A stretch of DNA of 64,000 nucleotides from CAWJMD01 sp963845675. Its GTDB lineage: Bacteria; Actinomycetota; Actinomycetes; Actinomycetales; CAWJMD01. The notes beneath the pieces were generated by a model. The model was not told the DNA's origin. It ran no database searches and worked only from the letters and a program-made list of their open reading frames with translations. Position 1 is the first letter of the stretch. Each line of letters opens with the position of its first letter. The position numbers and the translations under genes were made by a program. Shown here piece by piece: positions 55,509 through 64,000 of the stretch. The stretch covers positions 1,364,001-1,428,000 of the forward strand of contig CAWJSX010000001.1 in the NCBI GenBank assembly GCA_963845675.1. The letters run 5' to 3'.

Positions 55509-57314
55509 TCAGCCCGGCAGGCCGAGGCCGTGCCCGAAGGCGAACAGCGGGTCGTCGTAGCCCGGGACGTCCTCGGGGTGGCGCCGCACCTGCTCCATCG
55601 ACCGTGGCAGGTCGAACGGCAGCCGGCCGCGGGGCTCGACCGCGCCGGTGAGGGCCTCCAGCAGCGCCTCGTCGCAGGTCCCGTAGCTACCGACCACCGA
55701 GGAGCTGAACGGCAGGAGCGGCGTGAGAACTGCCGGGCGGTCGAGCACCACGTCCACCACGAGCGGGCAGTGGTCCGCGATGCGTGCCAGCCGCGAGACC
55801 AAACCCGGTGGGAAGTCCAAGGAGCCCTGGTGGAACCACGACTCGAGGAACAGGTCCGAGCGGGGCTCGAACGGCGCGATCAGCCGGACCAGGGCGAGGT
55901 CGGCGTCCTCGGGCCGTGCGACGACGGTGGCGTACCGGCCGACGACGGCCGGGTCTGCGCCCTCCACGTACACACGAAGGCCCTCACGAAGCGGCAGCGC
56001 CGGGGCGTGCACGCCGGAACCGTTCTGCAGCACCGTGACGGAGGCGGACTGGGCGCGTAGACCGGCCGCTCGGAAGTCCTCGCGGCCGACGGTGACGGCG
56101 GCCTGGTCCTCGTCGACGTACGGGTCGTCGAAGAGGCCGAGCCGGAACTTCACCAGGAGGAGGCGACGGGCCGACTCGTCGACCCGCTCCTGCGTGACCC
56201 GGCCGTCGCGCACCAGGTCGAGCAGGACGTCGACGCACTCCTCGCCCCCGAACTGGTCGCAGCCGGCGTGCAGGATCAGCTCCATGCGGCCGTGCGGGTC
56301 GAGGTGCTCGACGCCCCACGAGCGGGCCGGCAGGACCTGGTCGCCGACGTGGTTGTCGTTGACGAGCTCCCAGTCGGTGAGCACGACGCCGTCGTACCCG
56401 AGCCCCTCGCGCAGCATCCCGGTGACGACCTGGCGGCTGTACCCGAAGCCCACCTGCTCGACCGGTTCGCCGTCCACGACCAGGTCGACCGGCATGCCGT
56501 AGTAGGGCATGACCGCGGCGGTCCCGGCCTCGACGAGCCGCGGGAACGGGCTCAGGTGGTCGGCGAAGCGCCCGCCCGGGTAGACCTGCTCGCGGCCGTA
56601 GGGGAAGTGGGCGTCCTCGCCGTCCTTCTGCGGGCCACCGCCCGGGAAGTGCTTGCTCGTGCACGCCACGCTGCCCGGTCCGAGCGAGCCCTGCTGGAAC
56701 CCCGCGAGGTACGCCAGGCCCAGCTCGGTGACCAGCGCCGGGTCCTGCCCGAACGTCTGCGCCTGACGCGCCCACCGAGGCTCGGTCGCCAGGTCGAGCG
56801 TCGGGTGCAGCGCAGCACGGATGCCGACGGCGACGTACTCCTGGCGGGCGATGTCGGCGAACCGCCGCACGAGGTCGGCGTCCCGCAGCGCCGCGAGCCC
56901 GAGGGGCTCGGGCCACTGCGAGAACGCCTTCGCCGCGAACGACGCCCCGGCGTTCTCGATGAACGCGTGCCGGGGGTCGGTCGAGATCGTCACCGGGATG
57001 CCGTGCGGCGTCTCGGCGGCCAGCCGCTGGACGGCGTTGTACCAGCGGGCGGCCATCCGCGGGTCGCCCAGCTCGTGGACGTTGAAGTGGTTGACGTACT
57101 TGCCCTGCACCACATCACGGGTCGACGACTTGCTGATCTTCCCCGGTCCCTCGAGGACCGTGCCGTCCGTGCCGGCCTCGATGACCGTGTGGAACATCAG
57201 GCCGGCCTTCTCCTCCAGCGACAGCCGGGGCAGCAGGTCGTCGACCCGCTCCTCCGCTGTCAGGTCGGCGTCACGGTACGGCTCCTGCTGGGTGGCGGCT
57301 CGTCCGATGGACAT
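55509..57314 (-). CDS. Glycoside hydrolase family 3 beta-glucosidase, cytosolic
   Basis: A 601-residue GH3 enzyme without a signal peptide, so it acts on imported oligosaccharides. The N-terminal barrel has SLEEKAGLMFHT, GIPVTISTDPRHAF and the KH...H-type motif SKHFPGGGPQKDGED; the nucleophile Asp is in LGYDGVVLTDWELVN. The C-terminal sandwich ends with RGRLPFDLPRSMEQVRR and DPLFAFGHGLGLPG. Length fits the shorter GH3 type lacking a fibronectin domain. ATG 57314 has GGGAGAG. Together with the exported protein following it, a beta-glucan substrate, possibly beta-1,2-glucan, can be proposed. Confidence 0.9.
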   Translation of the reverse strand: MSIGRAATQQEPYRDADLTAEERVDDLLPRLSLEEKAGLMFHTVIEAGTDGTVLEGPGKISKSSTRDVVQGKYVNHFNVHELGDPRMAARWYNAVQRLAAETPHGIPVTISTDPRHAFIENAGASFAAKAFSQWPEPLGLAALRDADLVRRFADIARQEYVAVGIRAALHPTLDLATEPRWARQAQTFGQDPALVTELGLAYLAGFQQGSLGPGSVACTSKHFPGGGPQKDGEDAHFPYGREQVYPGGRFADHLSPFPRLVEAGTAAVMPYYGMPVDLVVDGEPVEQVGFGYSRQVVTGMLREGLGYDGVVLTDWELVNDNHVGDQVLPARSWGVEHLDPHGRMELILHAGCDQFGGEECVDVLLDLVRDGRVTQERVDESARRLLLVKFRLGLFDDPYVDEDQAAVTVGREDFRAAGLRAQSASVTVLQNGSGVHAPALPLREGLRVYVEGADPAVVGRYATVVARPEDADLALVRLIAPFEPRSDLFLESWFHQGSLDFPPGLVSRLARIADHCPLVVDVVLDRPAVLTPLLPFSSSVVGSYGTCDEALLEALTGAVEPRGRLPFDLPRSMEQVRRHPEDVPGYDDPLFAFGHGLGLPG

Positions 57315-57358
57315 GTCTCTCCCGGGAGTGGTGTGAGTGGGTGGTGCTGGGACGACGG

Positions 57359-58948
57359 TCAGGCGAGACCGGCAGCGAACTCCTCGATGCCGATCACCGG
57401 ACGCAGACGCCGCTCGACCTGCTTGGTGGAGAAGGCCCTCCGGATCACGTCGTGCTCCATGACGTTGCCGATGGCGCCCATCACCATCGCCTGGTCGAGC
57501 GAGAGGTAGCGCCGCGCGATGGTGCCGGAACCGACCGCCACGGCGTCGAAGAACCCTCCGTCGCCGTAGGCGCCCAGCTCACGCTCGATCCGGGCCAGGT
57601 TGGTGAAGGCCTCGACCGGCTCGTGCTGCATCGCCAGGAAGGATGCGTGAGGGGTCACGACGCCGTCGCCGTAGGTGGGCGTGGGGTTCGTCCCCGGCCG
57701 CGCCGTCCCGAAGCCGGCGTCGTAGTTGGTCTTCTCGACGTCCGAGAAGTAGCCCTCCGGGTTGAGCCCGAGCGCATCGACGCCGTACTCGCGGTAGTTC
57801 GCGAACGGGTCGCTGGAGGGCGAGAAGCCCCAGTACCCGTAGCCGGCCTCGAGCATCCCGTGCTCGCGCTGCGCCCGCACGTGCAGCGGGTGGTTGCGTC
57901 CCCACGACCGGGGGGCCCACTTGGCCTCCGGGACGAACACGTCGGGCATCAGCTCCTCGAACATGCTGCCGCCCCAGCCGGGGACGACCTTCATGTCGCG
58001 GTAGGTGTAGGCGCCCTCGTAGACGTCGATGCCGAGGTAGGTGCGGTCGAAGCCGGTCGGCTTCGACTCCTGCCACGACCAGTCGTCGGACGAGGGGAAG
58101 GTGCGCCAGCTGGCGTAGTAGTGGGCACCGGGGACCTGCCCGGTGGCGATGCCGAGGTAGCTGGTGATCCGCGTCTCGGACACGGTGGTGTCGTAGTGGT
58201 GGTGCGTGTACCAGACGTCCGGTCCGACACCGATGTGGTTCCCGGTGAACGTGCCCGAGCCCTCCGGCGGCGTCGCGTCGTAGAAGCCGCCGTGCATGAG
58301 GCCACCGGCACGCGGGTGCGAGGCGTTGTAGAACATGTCCCAGCGCATCCGCGAGAACACCTGGTCCGCGAGCCGCGAGACCCGGCGGTCTGCGGTGCGG
58401 ACGACCATGAGCGCGGCCCCGAGCCACCCGTTGTCGACGCTGGACAGGAAGGGGTAGACACGGTCGCCGGTGCCCGGCCACGCGGTGATGACCTCCCCGG
58501 AGGCTTCGTCGTACCAGTTGTAGTACATGCCGCTCGGCTCGTGGTGCTGCATGCGCAGCAGGGTGCGCAAGGTCCGGTCGAGCCGCTGCGTGCACTCCTT
58601 GCGGGTGATGAGGCCCAGCTCGCGGGCGACGATCGCGCTCCACATGTAGCCGCCGATGTTGGTCGGCGACGTGTAGCCGCTGCGGTCGCCGGCAGCGAGC
58701 GACTCCGGGATGTTGTCGGCGGGCAGGCCCGTCGCGGGGTCGGTCATGGCGTCCAGCGAGTGCCAGGTGTCGGCCGCCCACCGGTGGACCCGGCGCGGGT
58801 CGACGCGCCCGGCGTCGCGGCCGGAGAGCAGCACCGCCGGGGCCGAGGCGGAGGCGGGACCTGCGGCCAGCAGGCCTCCGCCGAGCGTGGCGGTCGCTCC
58901 GGCTGCGACGAGGAACTGACGACGGGACGTGGACGGCGTGCTGGTCAT
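57359..58948 (-). CDS. Tat-exported glycoamylase-family (GH144-like) protein
   Basis: A 529-residue secreted protein. The N-terminus STSRRQFLVAAGATATLGGG is a Tat signal ending near ASA. The mature part has the alpha/alpha-barrel pattern of the glycoamylase-like family (PF10091): SPTNIGGYMWSAIVARELG, VDNGWLGAALMVV, GWGGSMFEELMPDVFVP, GYGYWGFSPSS and VTPHASFLAM. That family includes beta-1,2-glucanases (GH144). The ATG at 58948 is preferred over upstream frames that lack the signal. It follows the permease fragment and precedes GH3 in one transcriptional direction. The precise glycosidic bond is not shown by the sequence. Confidence 0.85.
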   Translation of the reverse strand: MTSTPSTSRRQFLVAAGATATLGGGLLAAGPASASAPAVLLSGRDAGRVDPRRVHRWAADTWHSLDAMTDPATGLPADNIPESLAAGDRSGYTSPTNIGGYMWSAIVARELGLITRKECTQRLDRTLRTLLRMQHHEPSGMYYNWYDEASGEVITAWPGTGDRVYPFLSSVDNGWLGAALMVVRTADRRVSRLADQVFSRMRWDMFYNASHPRAGGLMHGGFYDATPPEGSGTFTGNHIGVGPDVWYTHHHYDTTVSETRITSYLGIATGQVPGAHYYASWRTFPSSDDWSWQESKPTGFDRTYLGIDVYEGAYTYRDMKVVPGWGGSMFEELMPDVFVPEAKWAPRSWGRNHPLHVRAQREHGMLEAGYGYWGFSPSSDPFANYREYGVDALGLNPEGYFSDVEKTNYDAGFGTARPGTNPTPTYGDGVVTPHASFLAMQHEPVEAFTNLARIERELGAYGDGGFFDAVAVGSGTIARRYLSLDQAMVMGAIGNVMEHDVIRRAFSTKQVERRLRPVIGIEEFAAGLA

Positions 58949-59014
58949 CGGATCAGGCTCCGTTCGTAGGACGTGCTGTCGGGTCGGACGTACGGCGCAG
59001 GGCCGCAACGGATC

Positions 59015-59355
59015 TCACTTGATGCCGGTCGTGGCGATGCCTTCGATGATCCGGCGCTGGAATGCCATGAAGACGAGCAGGACGGGAACGACGACGACCG
59101 TCGCCCCCGCCAGCAGCAGGCCGTAGTTCGTGCTGTTCTGACCGGTGGAGTACAGCGCCAGACGCCACCGGCAGCGTGTAGTGGTCCTCGGTCTGGGCCA
59201 CGACCAGCGGCCAGAGGAAGTTGTTCCAGCTGCCGAGGAAGCTGAGGATGCCGAGGGTCGCCAGGGCGGGCCCGCACAGCGGCAGGAAGATCTGCGCGAA
59301 GATCCGCAGCTCTCCCGCGCCGTCGACCCGGCCCGCGTCGAGCACGTCGTCTCAT
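59015..59355 (-). pseudogene. C-terminal third of a MalG-type permease after a large deletion
   Basis: Only the last 110 or so residues of a CUT1 permease remain: LDAGRVDGAGELRIFAQIFLPLCGPALATLG (EAA loop), SFLGSWNNFLWPLVVAQTEDHYTLPVA, and, in a second frame, TNYGLLLAGATVVVVPVLLVFMAFQRRIIEG with the classical end IATTGIK. The first 170 residues, and any binding-protein and MalF genes, are missing. At 59353-59355 there is an ATG with AAGGAG upstream that runs straight into the fragment, out of frame. This looks like a junction from a deletion of roughly 2-3 kb, real or from assembly. The stop is at 59015. Confidence 0.8.
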
Positions 59356-59396
59356 CGGGTGTTCTCCTTCGGTGGCGGCACGGGCCGGGGTGTGGG

Positions 59397-60420
59397 TCAG
59401 GCGGTTTCGGGCAGGCCCTCCGGGCATCCGCACGAGGCGCGGATGACGGGGCGCGTGGGCAGGACGGTCAGGTCGGGGTCCGGAGCGCGGCCGGCGGACA
59501 GCTCGTGCAGCCGCTCCGCAGCCAGACCGCCCAGCTCGCGGACCGGCTGGCTCACGGTGGTGAGGCCGGGGCTGACGTAGCGCGCGGTCATCAGGTCGTC
59601 GAAGCCGACGACGGCGAGCCGCTCCGGGACGCGCACCCCGGCGGACCGCACGTGCCGCATCACCGACAGGGCGAGCTCGTCGTTGGCGCAGACCAGGGCG
59701 TCGGCGTCGATCTCGCCACGCAGCCAGCGCGCACCGACCTCCGCGCCGTCCTCCTCGCGGAACGCCGACGCGGAGCGGCGGAGAGGGAACGCGGTCGTGG
59801 GCGACGTGCGCCTCGACGTACCCACGGTGGCGCTCGCGGACGTCGGGAGCCGCGTCCGGGTCGCCGACGAAGACGACGCGCTCACGCCCGTGCTCGAAGA
59901 GGTGCTCGGTGAGGAAGCCTGTGCTCGAGGCGCTCTCGGCGGTGATCGCCTCGACCCCCGGCCGGGGGTCGCCGGCGACGAGGAGGACCGGCTTGGCGGC
60001 TCGCAGCATGTCGACCACGGCGTCGGGATCGCGGCGGACCCGAGCACGGCGAGCGCGTCGACCCGGCCGGCGAGACGCTTGACCGCCGCGCGCGAGGTCG
60101 TCGCGGCCTTCGGCCTGCAGCAGGAGCACGCCGTGACCGAGCTCGGCGGCGCGGGCCTCGAAACCCATCAGCAGCTCGGAGTAGTACGGCCCGGCCAGCT
60201 CGGGGAGCACCAGGGCCTGCGCCTCGTGGTGACGCACGGCGAGGCTGCGGGCTGCGCTGGTGGGTACGTAGTTCAGCGCGTCGACGGCGTCCAGGACGCG
60301 GCGCCGGGTGGAGTCGGAGACGGTCGCGGAGCCCTGGAGGACCCGCGAGACGGACGCGATGGAGACCCCCGCCTCGCGGGCGACCGAGTAGATCGTGGCG
60401 GTGCCGGAACGCTGCTGCAC
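59397..60420 (-). CDS. LacI-family repressor of the glucan cluster (three or more frameshifts)
   Basis: A LacI/GalR repressor. The DNA-binding head ATIYSVAREAGVSIASVSRVLQGSATVSDSTRRRVLDAV is followed by the hinge YVPTSAARSLA and a periplasmic-binding-like core (LVLPELAGPYYSELLMGFEARA, VEAITAESASSTGFLTEHL, ALVCANDELALSVMRHV, LAVVGFDDLMTARYVSPGLTTV). Breaks lie near 60090, 60030 and 59780. GTG 60420 has GGGGAGG upstream. A typical LacI operator lies 30 bp further upstream, so it probably represses itself as well as the genes after it, which lie in the same direction. Confidence 0.83.
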
Positions 60421-60449
60421 GGTGCCCTGCCTCCCCTCACCCTCGTTGG

Positions 60450-60463
60450 TGAAAGCGCTTACA
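60450..60463. promoter_or_regulatory. LacI-family operator ahead of the repressor gene
   Basis: TGAAAGCGCTTACA is a near-perfect 14-bp palindrome (mismatch at positions 3 and 12 only) with the central AAGCGCTT typical of LacI/GalR operators. It lies 30 bp ahead of the LacI start codon, as an autoregulatory operator would. Confidence 0.75.
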
Positions 60464-60521
60464 AGAAGCACCATGGCGGGTGGCAGCGCGCCCGTCAACC
60501 CCCTAAGACCTTCGAGATGCA

Positions 60522-60584
60522 CGTGAGCTGGACGTTCCGCCCCTTCCGGAGGACACCGCGACGGGGCGGAACGTCCAGCTCACG
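60522..60584 (-). terminator. Perfect 22-bp inverted repeat after hppD
   Basis: Arms at 60522-60543 and 60563-60584 are exact reverse complements (each starting or ending in CGTGAGCTGGACGTTCC-type sequence) with a 19-nt loop. The right arm ends 19 nt from the hppD stop at 60603. A terminator for hppD is likely, but 22 perfect pairs is longer than needed and no T-tract follows. Confidence 0.75.
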
Positions 60585-60602
60585 ACGGCGGGCGGGGGCG
60601 GA

Positions 60603-61803
60603 TCAGAGGTTGCCGCGGAGGTCCTGCTCCCGCTCGATCGCCTCGAAGAGCGCCTTGAAGTTGCCCTTGCCGAAGCCGAGCGACCCGTGGCGCTCGATCA
60701 TCTCGAAGAAGACGGTCGGCCTGTCCCCCAACGGCTTCGTGAAGATCTGCAGCAGGTAGCCGTCCTCGTCCCGGTCGACGAGGATGCCGCGCTTCTGCAG
60801 CTCCTCGATCGGCACCCGCACCTCGCCGATGCGCGCCCGCAGCTCGGGGTCCTCGTAGTAGGAGGCCGGCGTGTCGAGGAACTCGATCCCCTCGGCGCGC
60901 AGGGCGTCCACCGTCTGGAGGATGTCGTTCGTGGCGAGCGCGAGGTGCTGGGCGCCCGGTCCCCGGTAGAACTCCAGGTACTCGTCGATCTGGCTCTTCT
61001 TCTGCGCGACGGCCGGCTCGTTGAGCGGGAACTTCACGCGGTGGTTGCCGTTGGCGACCACCTTGGACATCAGCGCCGAGTAGTCCGTGGCGATGTCGTC
61101 CCCGATGAACTCCGCCATGTTCACGAAGCCCATGACCCGGTTGTAGAAGCCGACCCACTCGTCCATCTTGCCGAGCTCGACATTGCCCACGATGTGGTCG
61201 AGCGCCTGGAAGATCCGCTTCGGGGCGCCGGGCCGCTTGGTGAAGGAGGAGGACCGCGCGACGTAGCCGGGCAGGTACGGGCCGTCGTACCGAGACCGGT
61301 CGATGAGCGTGTGCCGGGTCTCGCCGTAGGTGCCGATGGCGGCGCGGCGGACGGTGCCGTGCTCGTCGGTGACGTCGTTCGGCTCCTCCAGGACCACGGC
61401 GCCCTCCGCGCGCGCCTGCGCGATGCAGCGGTCCACGTCGGGCACCTCGAGGGAGATGTCGACCACGCCGTCGCCGTGGGCGCGGTGGTGGTCGTGCAGC
61501 GGGCTGTCGGGGTGCGACGCCGCCGTTGACCACGAAGCGGATCGAGCCGGAACGCAGCACGTAGGACTTGTGGTCGCGCTGCCCGGTCTCGGGACCGGCG
61601 TAGGCGACCAGCTCCATGCCGAAGGCCGACTGGTAGAAGTGCGCCGTCTGGGTCGCGTTGCCGACGACGAAGACGATGGCGTCCCAGCCGGTGACCGGGA
61701 AGCGGTCGGCGCTCTCGTCGTACTCGACCAGCCCGACGAGCTGCTTCAGCTGGACCAGGTCGAGCTCGGCCTGGCGCTCCTGGGGGGTGAGATCGATGGT
61801 CAT
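60603..61803 (-). CDS. hppD: 4-Hydroxyphenylpyruvate dioxygenase (one frameshift)
   Basis: A non-heme iron dioxygenase of tyrosine catabolism that turns 4-hydroxyphenylpyruvate into homogentisate. The N-terminal domain has DAIVFVVGNATQTAHFYQSAFGMELVAYAG; after a break near 61525 come LEVPDVDRC, FQALDHIVGNVELGKMDEWV (iron His in LDHI), GPGAQHLALATNDI (iron His in QHLA), DGYLLQIFTKPLGDRPTVFFEMIERHG (iron Glu) and GFGKGNFKALFEAIE. ATG 61803 has AAGGAG upstream. About 400 residues as expected. It is divergent from an Lrp regulator. Confidence 0.92.
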
Positions 61804-61977
61804 GACCACTCCTTCTCGATCGCGGACGGGCCTCGACCCGCGGACGTCTCGCCACTGTGTCCCAGACCTCCCGCCCGGACAACTGTGCCCCGATCCACTA
61901 CCCAGTGTGTACATTCTGTGGAGTCCATCCGGTGTCGACTGGTCGAACTGTCCAGCAGAAGAGCCCGAGGAGTCACC
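61804..61977. promoter_or_regulatory. Divergent promoter region, hppD / Lrp regulator
   Basis: This 174-bp gap between divergent starts is AT-richer in its middle (about 61890-61925, around ACCCAGTGTGTACATTCTG), where promoters and an Lrp-family site would be expected. No exact inverted repeat was found, so only the location is asserted. Confidence 0.4.
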
Positions 61978-62464
61978 ATGACGGGACGGCCCCTCGACGG
62001 CTTGGACGCTGCCCTGCTGGCGGACCTCCACGCGGAGCCCCGGATCAGCGTCCTCGAGCTCGCCCGGCGACGCGGAGTGGCCCGCGGCACCGTCCAGGCC
62101 CGGCTCGACCGGTGGCAGCGCGAGGGACTGGTCGGGAGCGCGGGCCCTCAGGTCGACCCGGCGGCGATCGGCTATCCCGTCACGGCGTTCCTCACGCTCG
62201 AGCTGCGCCAGGAGCGCGGACGGTCCGACGTCGAGGCGCACCTCGCCGAGATCCCCGAGGTGCTGGAGGCCCACACCATCACCGGGACCGGCGACCTCCT
62301 CGTGCGGGTGGTCGCGACGGTCGAACACCGACCTCCAGCGCGTGATCGACAGCGTGGTGGCCGATCCGGCGGTGAGCCGTACCTCTACTGTGATCGCTCT
62401 GCACGACATCATCCCGTTTCGCACCATGCCTCTCGTGGACTCCGTCACCCGTCCGGCCGAGTGA
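61978..62464 (+). CDS. Lrp/AsnC family regulator, probable control of hppD (one frameshift)
   Basis: A Lrp/AsnC regulator of about 161 residues. The winged helix-turn-helix is LDAALLADLHAEPRISVLELARRRGVARGTVQARLDRW. The RAM domain is VTAFLTLELRQERGRSDVEAHLAEIPEVLEAHTITGTGDLLVRVVA; after a break near 62325 it continues DLQRVIDSVVADPAVSRTSTVIALHDIIPFRTMPL. ATG 61978 follows GAGGAG. It lies head-to-head with hppD, suggesting it controls tyrosine catabolism with an aromatic amino acid as ligand. Confidence 0.85.
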
Positions 62465-62565
62465 CCGGCGCCTCAGGTAGCGGCGTCGTGACGTGCCGAA
62501 GGAGGAGTCCAGGTCGGTGCGATCCGGCGCCGTCGCCGGACGGGGCCGACACGAATGGAGCACGG

Positions 62566-64000
62566 GTGAGCCAGGACGTCCGACGGCGCCCGCTGACGCC
62601 TGCCCGCGGCGCGGTGCCTGGCGGTGGTGATCACCGTCCTCGCGACGGTCGGCGTGCTGACGCGACCCGTCGACTCACCGCTCGCCGTCTGGTGGCCTGC
62701 GGCCGGTGTGGCCGTGATCGCTCTGCTCACCACCCACCGCCGTGACTGGCCGTGGGTGTGCCTCCTGATCTGGTCCGCCACGGCGGGCGGCAACGTGCTG
62801 GCCGGCCGCGAGGCGTTCCCGGCCGGGCTCTTCGGCATCGCCAACACGGTCGAGGCGCTGGTCACCGCGGTGGTGATGCTCCGCCTGTGCGAGCGGACGG
62901 GTGGCCCTGCGGATCGGTGGACGACGTCGGCAGGCTGCTGGCGTCGGCGATCTGCGGTGCCGCTGGCCGGCAGCCTCGTCGTCCTCGGGCTCGACCGAGC
63001 TGGTCCTCGACCGCAACGGCCTGCTGGGCGTGCGGACCTTCCTGGTCACCCACCCGACGGGCGTCCTGCTGGTCGCGCCGGTCGTGCTGGTGATGGACGG
63101 CCCCGCCCCGGACGGCGGTGGCTCGAGCTCGCTCGTCCAGGGCGTCGCCCTGATGGCAGCGCTCGCGCGGTGTTCGGTCAGGACCAGAGCCTGCCGCTGT
63201 CCTTCCTGCCGACGCCCGGTGCTGCTCTGGGCCGCGCTGCGCTTCGGGCCGGGCGTGACCGACGGCCCAGACGCTGGCCGCCGGCGTCTACGGCACGCTG
63301 GCCACGGCGCTGGGCTGGGGACCGTTCGCCGCGGCGGCGGCCGCGTCCGACGCCACCCTGACGATCCTGCTGGTGCAGTCGTGGGTGGTCGTCACGACGG
63401 TCGTCATGCTCGTGCTGAGCCTGACCGTCGAGCGCTACCGCGCGCAGGCCGAGACGGTGCCGCCGCAGCGAGGAGCTGCTGCGGCGCACGTTCGACGAGG
63501 CCGATGCTCGGCATGCTGTGGCTCCGGGCGCCCGACGGCGAGCCGATCGAGCAGGCCTGCGTCGTCCGAACGAACGACCTCGCCGCGCAGATGCTGGGCG
63601 TCGGTGCCGCGCGATCTCGTGCGGGCGCCGTGGCTCGACCTGCTGCACCCCGGGGACCGGTCGCTCGCGCGCGCCGGTCTGGCGCAGACGACGGGCGACG
63701 ACGCGGACGGCTGGCAGTGCGAGCTGCGGGTCACCGTCGACGGTGACGGAGCGGTGGCTCGCGCGTCACCATGTCGCCGCTGGGCGTCGGTGACGAGGGC
63801 GGCCTCGGGATCAGCGTGCAGATCGACGACGTGACCGACCGCCGCGACGCGCAGAACCAGCTCCAGGAGCTGGCGCTCCAGGACCCGTTCACGTCGCTGG
63901 CCGAACCGCACGCTGCTGATGCAGCGGCTGCGGTACTGGCTGCACGCCGGCGGTGAGGACGCCGGCCGGGTCGTCCTGCTCTTCTGCGACCTGGACGACT
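62566..64000 (+). CDS. MASE1-PAS signalling protein, probable GGDEF diguanylate cyclase (frameshifted, runs off the window)
   Basis: The start, GTG at 62566, has GGAG upstream. A membrane sensor of eight or so helices resembles MASE1 (SPLAVWWPAAGVAVIALL, FPAGLFGIANTVEALVTAVVMLRL, LLGVRTFLVTHPTGVLLVAPVVLV, VVTTVVMLVLSLTVERYRAQAE). A PAS-type domain follows (MLGMLWLRAPDGEPIEQ, WLDLLHPGDRSLARAGL, ISVQIDDVTDRRDAQNQLQELALQDPFTSLA). The last residues, RLRYWL and VVLLFCDLDD, are the opening of a GGDEF domain, which would continue outside. At least five breaks occur (about 62615, 62925, 63165, 63265, 63500, 63600, 63750). It is a likely c-di-GMP producer. Confidence 0.75.

Overview
The window is 64 kb of very GC-rich DNA from an actinobacterium, most likely in or near the Nocardioidaceae or Cellulomonadaceae. 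The evidence is the block hom-thrC-thrB-rho-rpmE-prfA-prmC-tsaC-wecA-atpIBEFHAGDC-DUF2550, a nucS mismatch endonuclease, a Rho with a long disordered insert, a MurA with Asp at the fosfomycin-target position, many GTG starts and 1-4 nt stop/start overlaps. No rRNA, tRNA, CRISPR array or complete transposon was recognised.

Layout. 0.2-10.7 kb: polyamine uptake and catabolism (saccharopine-dehydrogenase-like enzyme, potCBAD transporter, aminobutyraldehyde dehydrogenase, divergent Lrp regulator, class III aminotransferase, PuuB-like oxidase). 10.7-20.2 kb: mixed genes (carbonic anhydrase, SigE-type sigma factor with membrane partner, a tspO remnant, GNAT enzymes, a tandem 3-hydroxyacyl-CoA dehydrogenase, nucS, a D-amino-acid oxidase). 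20.2-28.5 kb: amino-sugar utilisation, with a DeoR regulator and ABC transporter on one side and agaS, a ROK kinase, nagA and a class II aldolase on the other. 28.5-34.8 kb: PatB-type C-S lyase, B12-dependent ethylmalonyl-CoA mutase type enzyme, and an antiporter fused to a UBP zinc finger. 34.7-55.4 kb: housekeeping (murA, pduO, the whole ATP synthase operon, wecA, translation-termination genes, rho, threonine biosynthesis). 55.5-60.6 kb: carbohydrate cluster (GH3, Tat-exported glycoamylase-family protein, the last third of an ABC permease, LacI). 60.6-64 kb: hppD, a divergent Lrp regulator and a truncated MASE1-type signalling protein.

How the genes work together. The polyamine, amino-sugar and glucan sections each pair an importer with soluble enzymes and a local regulator. 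PduO makes the adenosylcobalamin that the mutase needs. The prmC-prfA pair and the tsaC-like gene serve translation and share an overlapping transcription unit with wecA. A Crp/GlxR-type palindrome lies just ahead of atpI.

Quality warning. More than 35 single-base frameshifts are visible, and they are very unevenly distributed. They are concentrated at about 3.3-9.3, 19.7-27.8, 46.5-48.1 and 59-64 kb, while 28.5-46.5 and 48.1-59 kb look clean. The protein sequence stays family-like on both sides of each break, and the reconstructed genes end in the expected ATGA or GTGA overlaps. Most breaks therefore look like sequencing errors. Broken genes are given below with their reconstructed spans.
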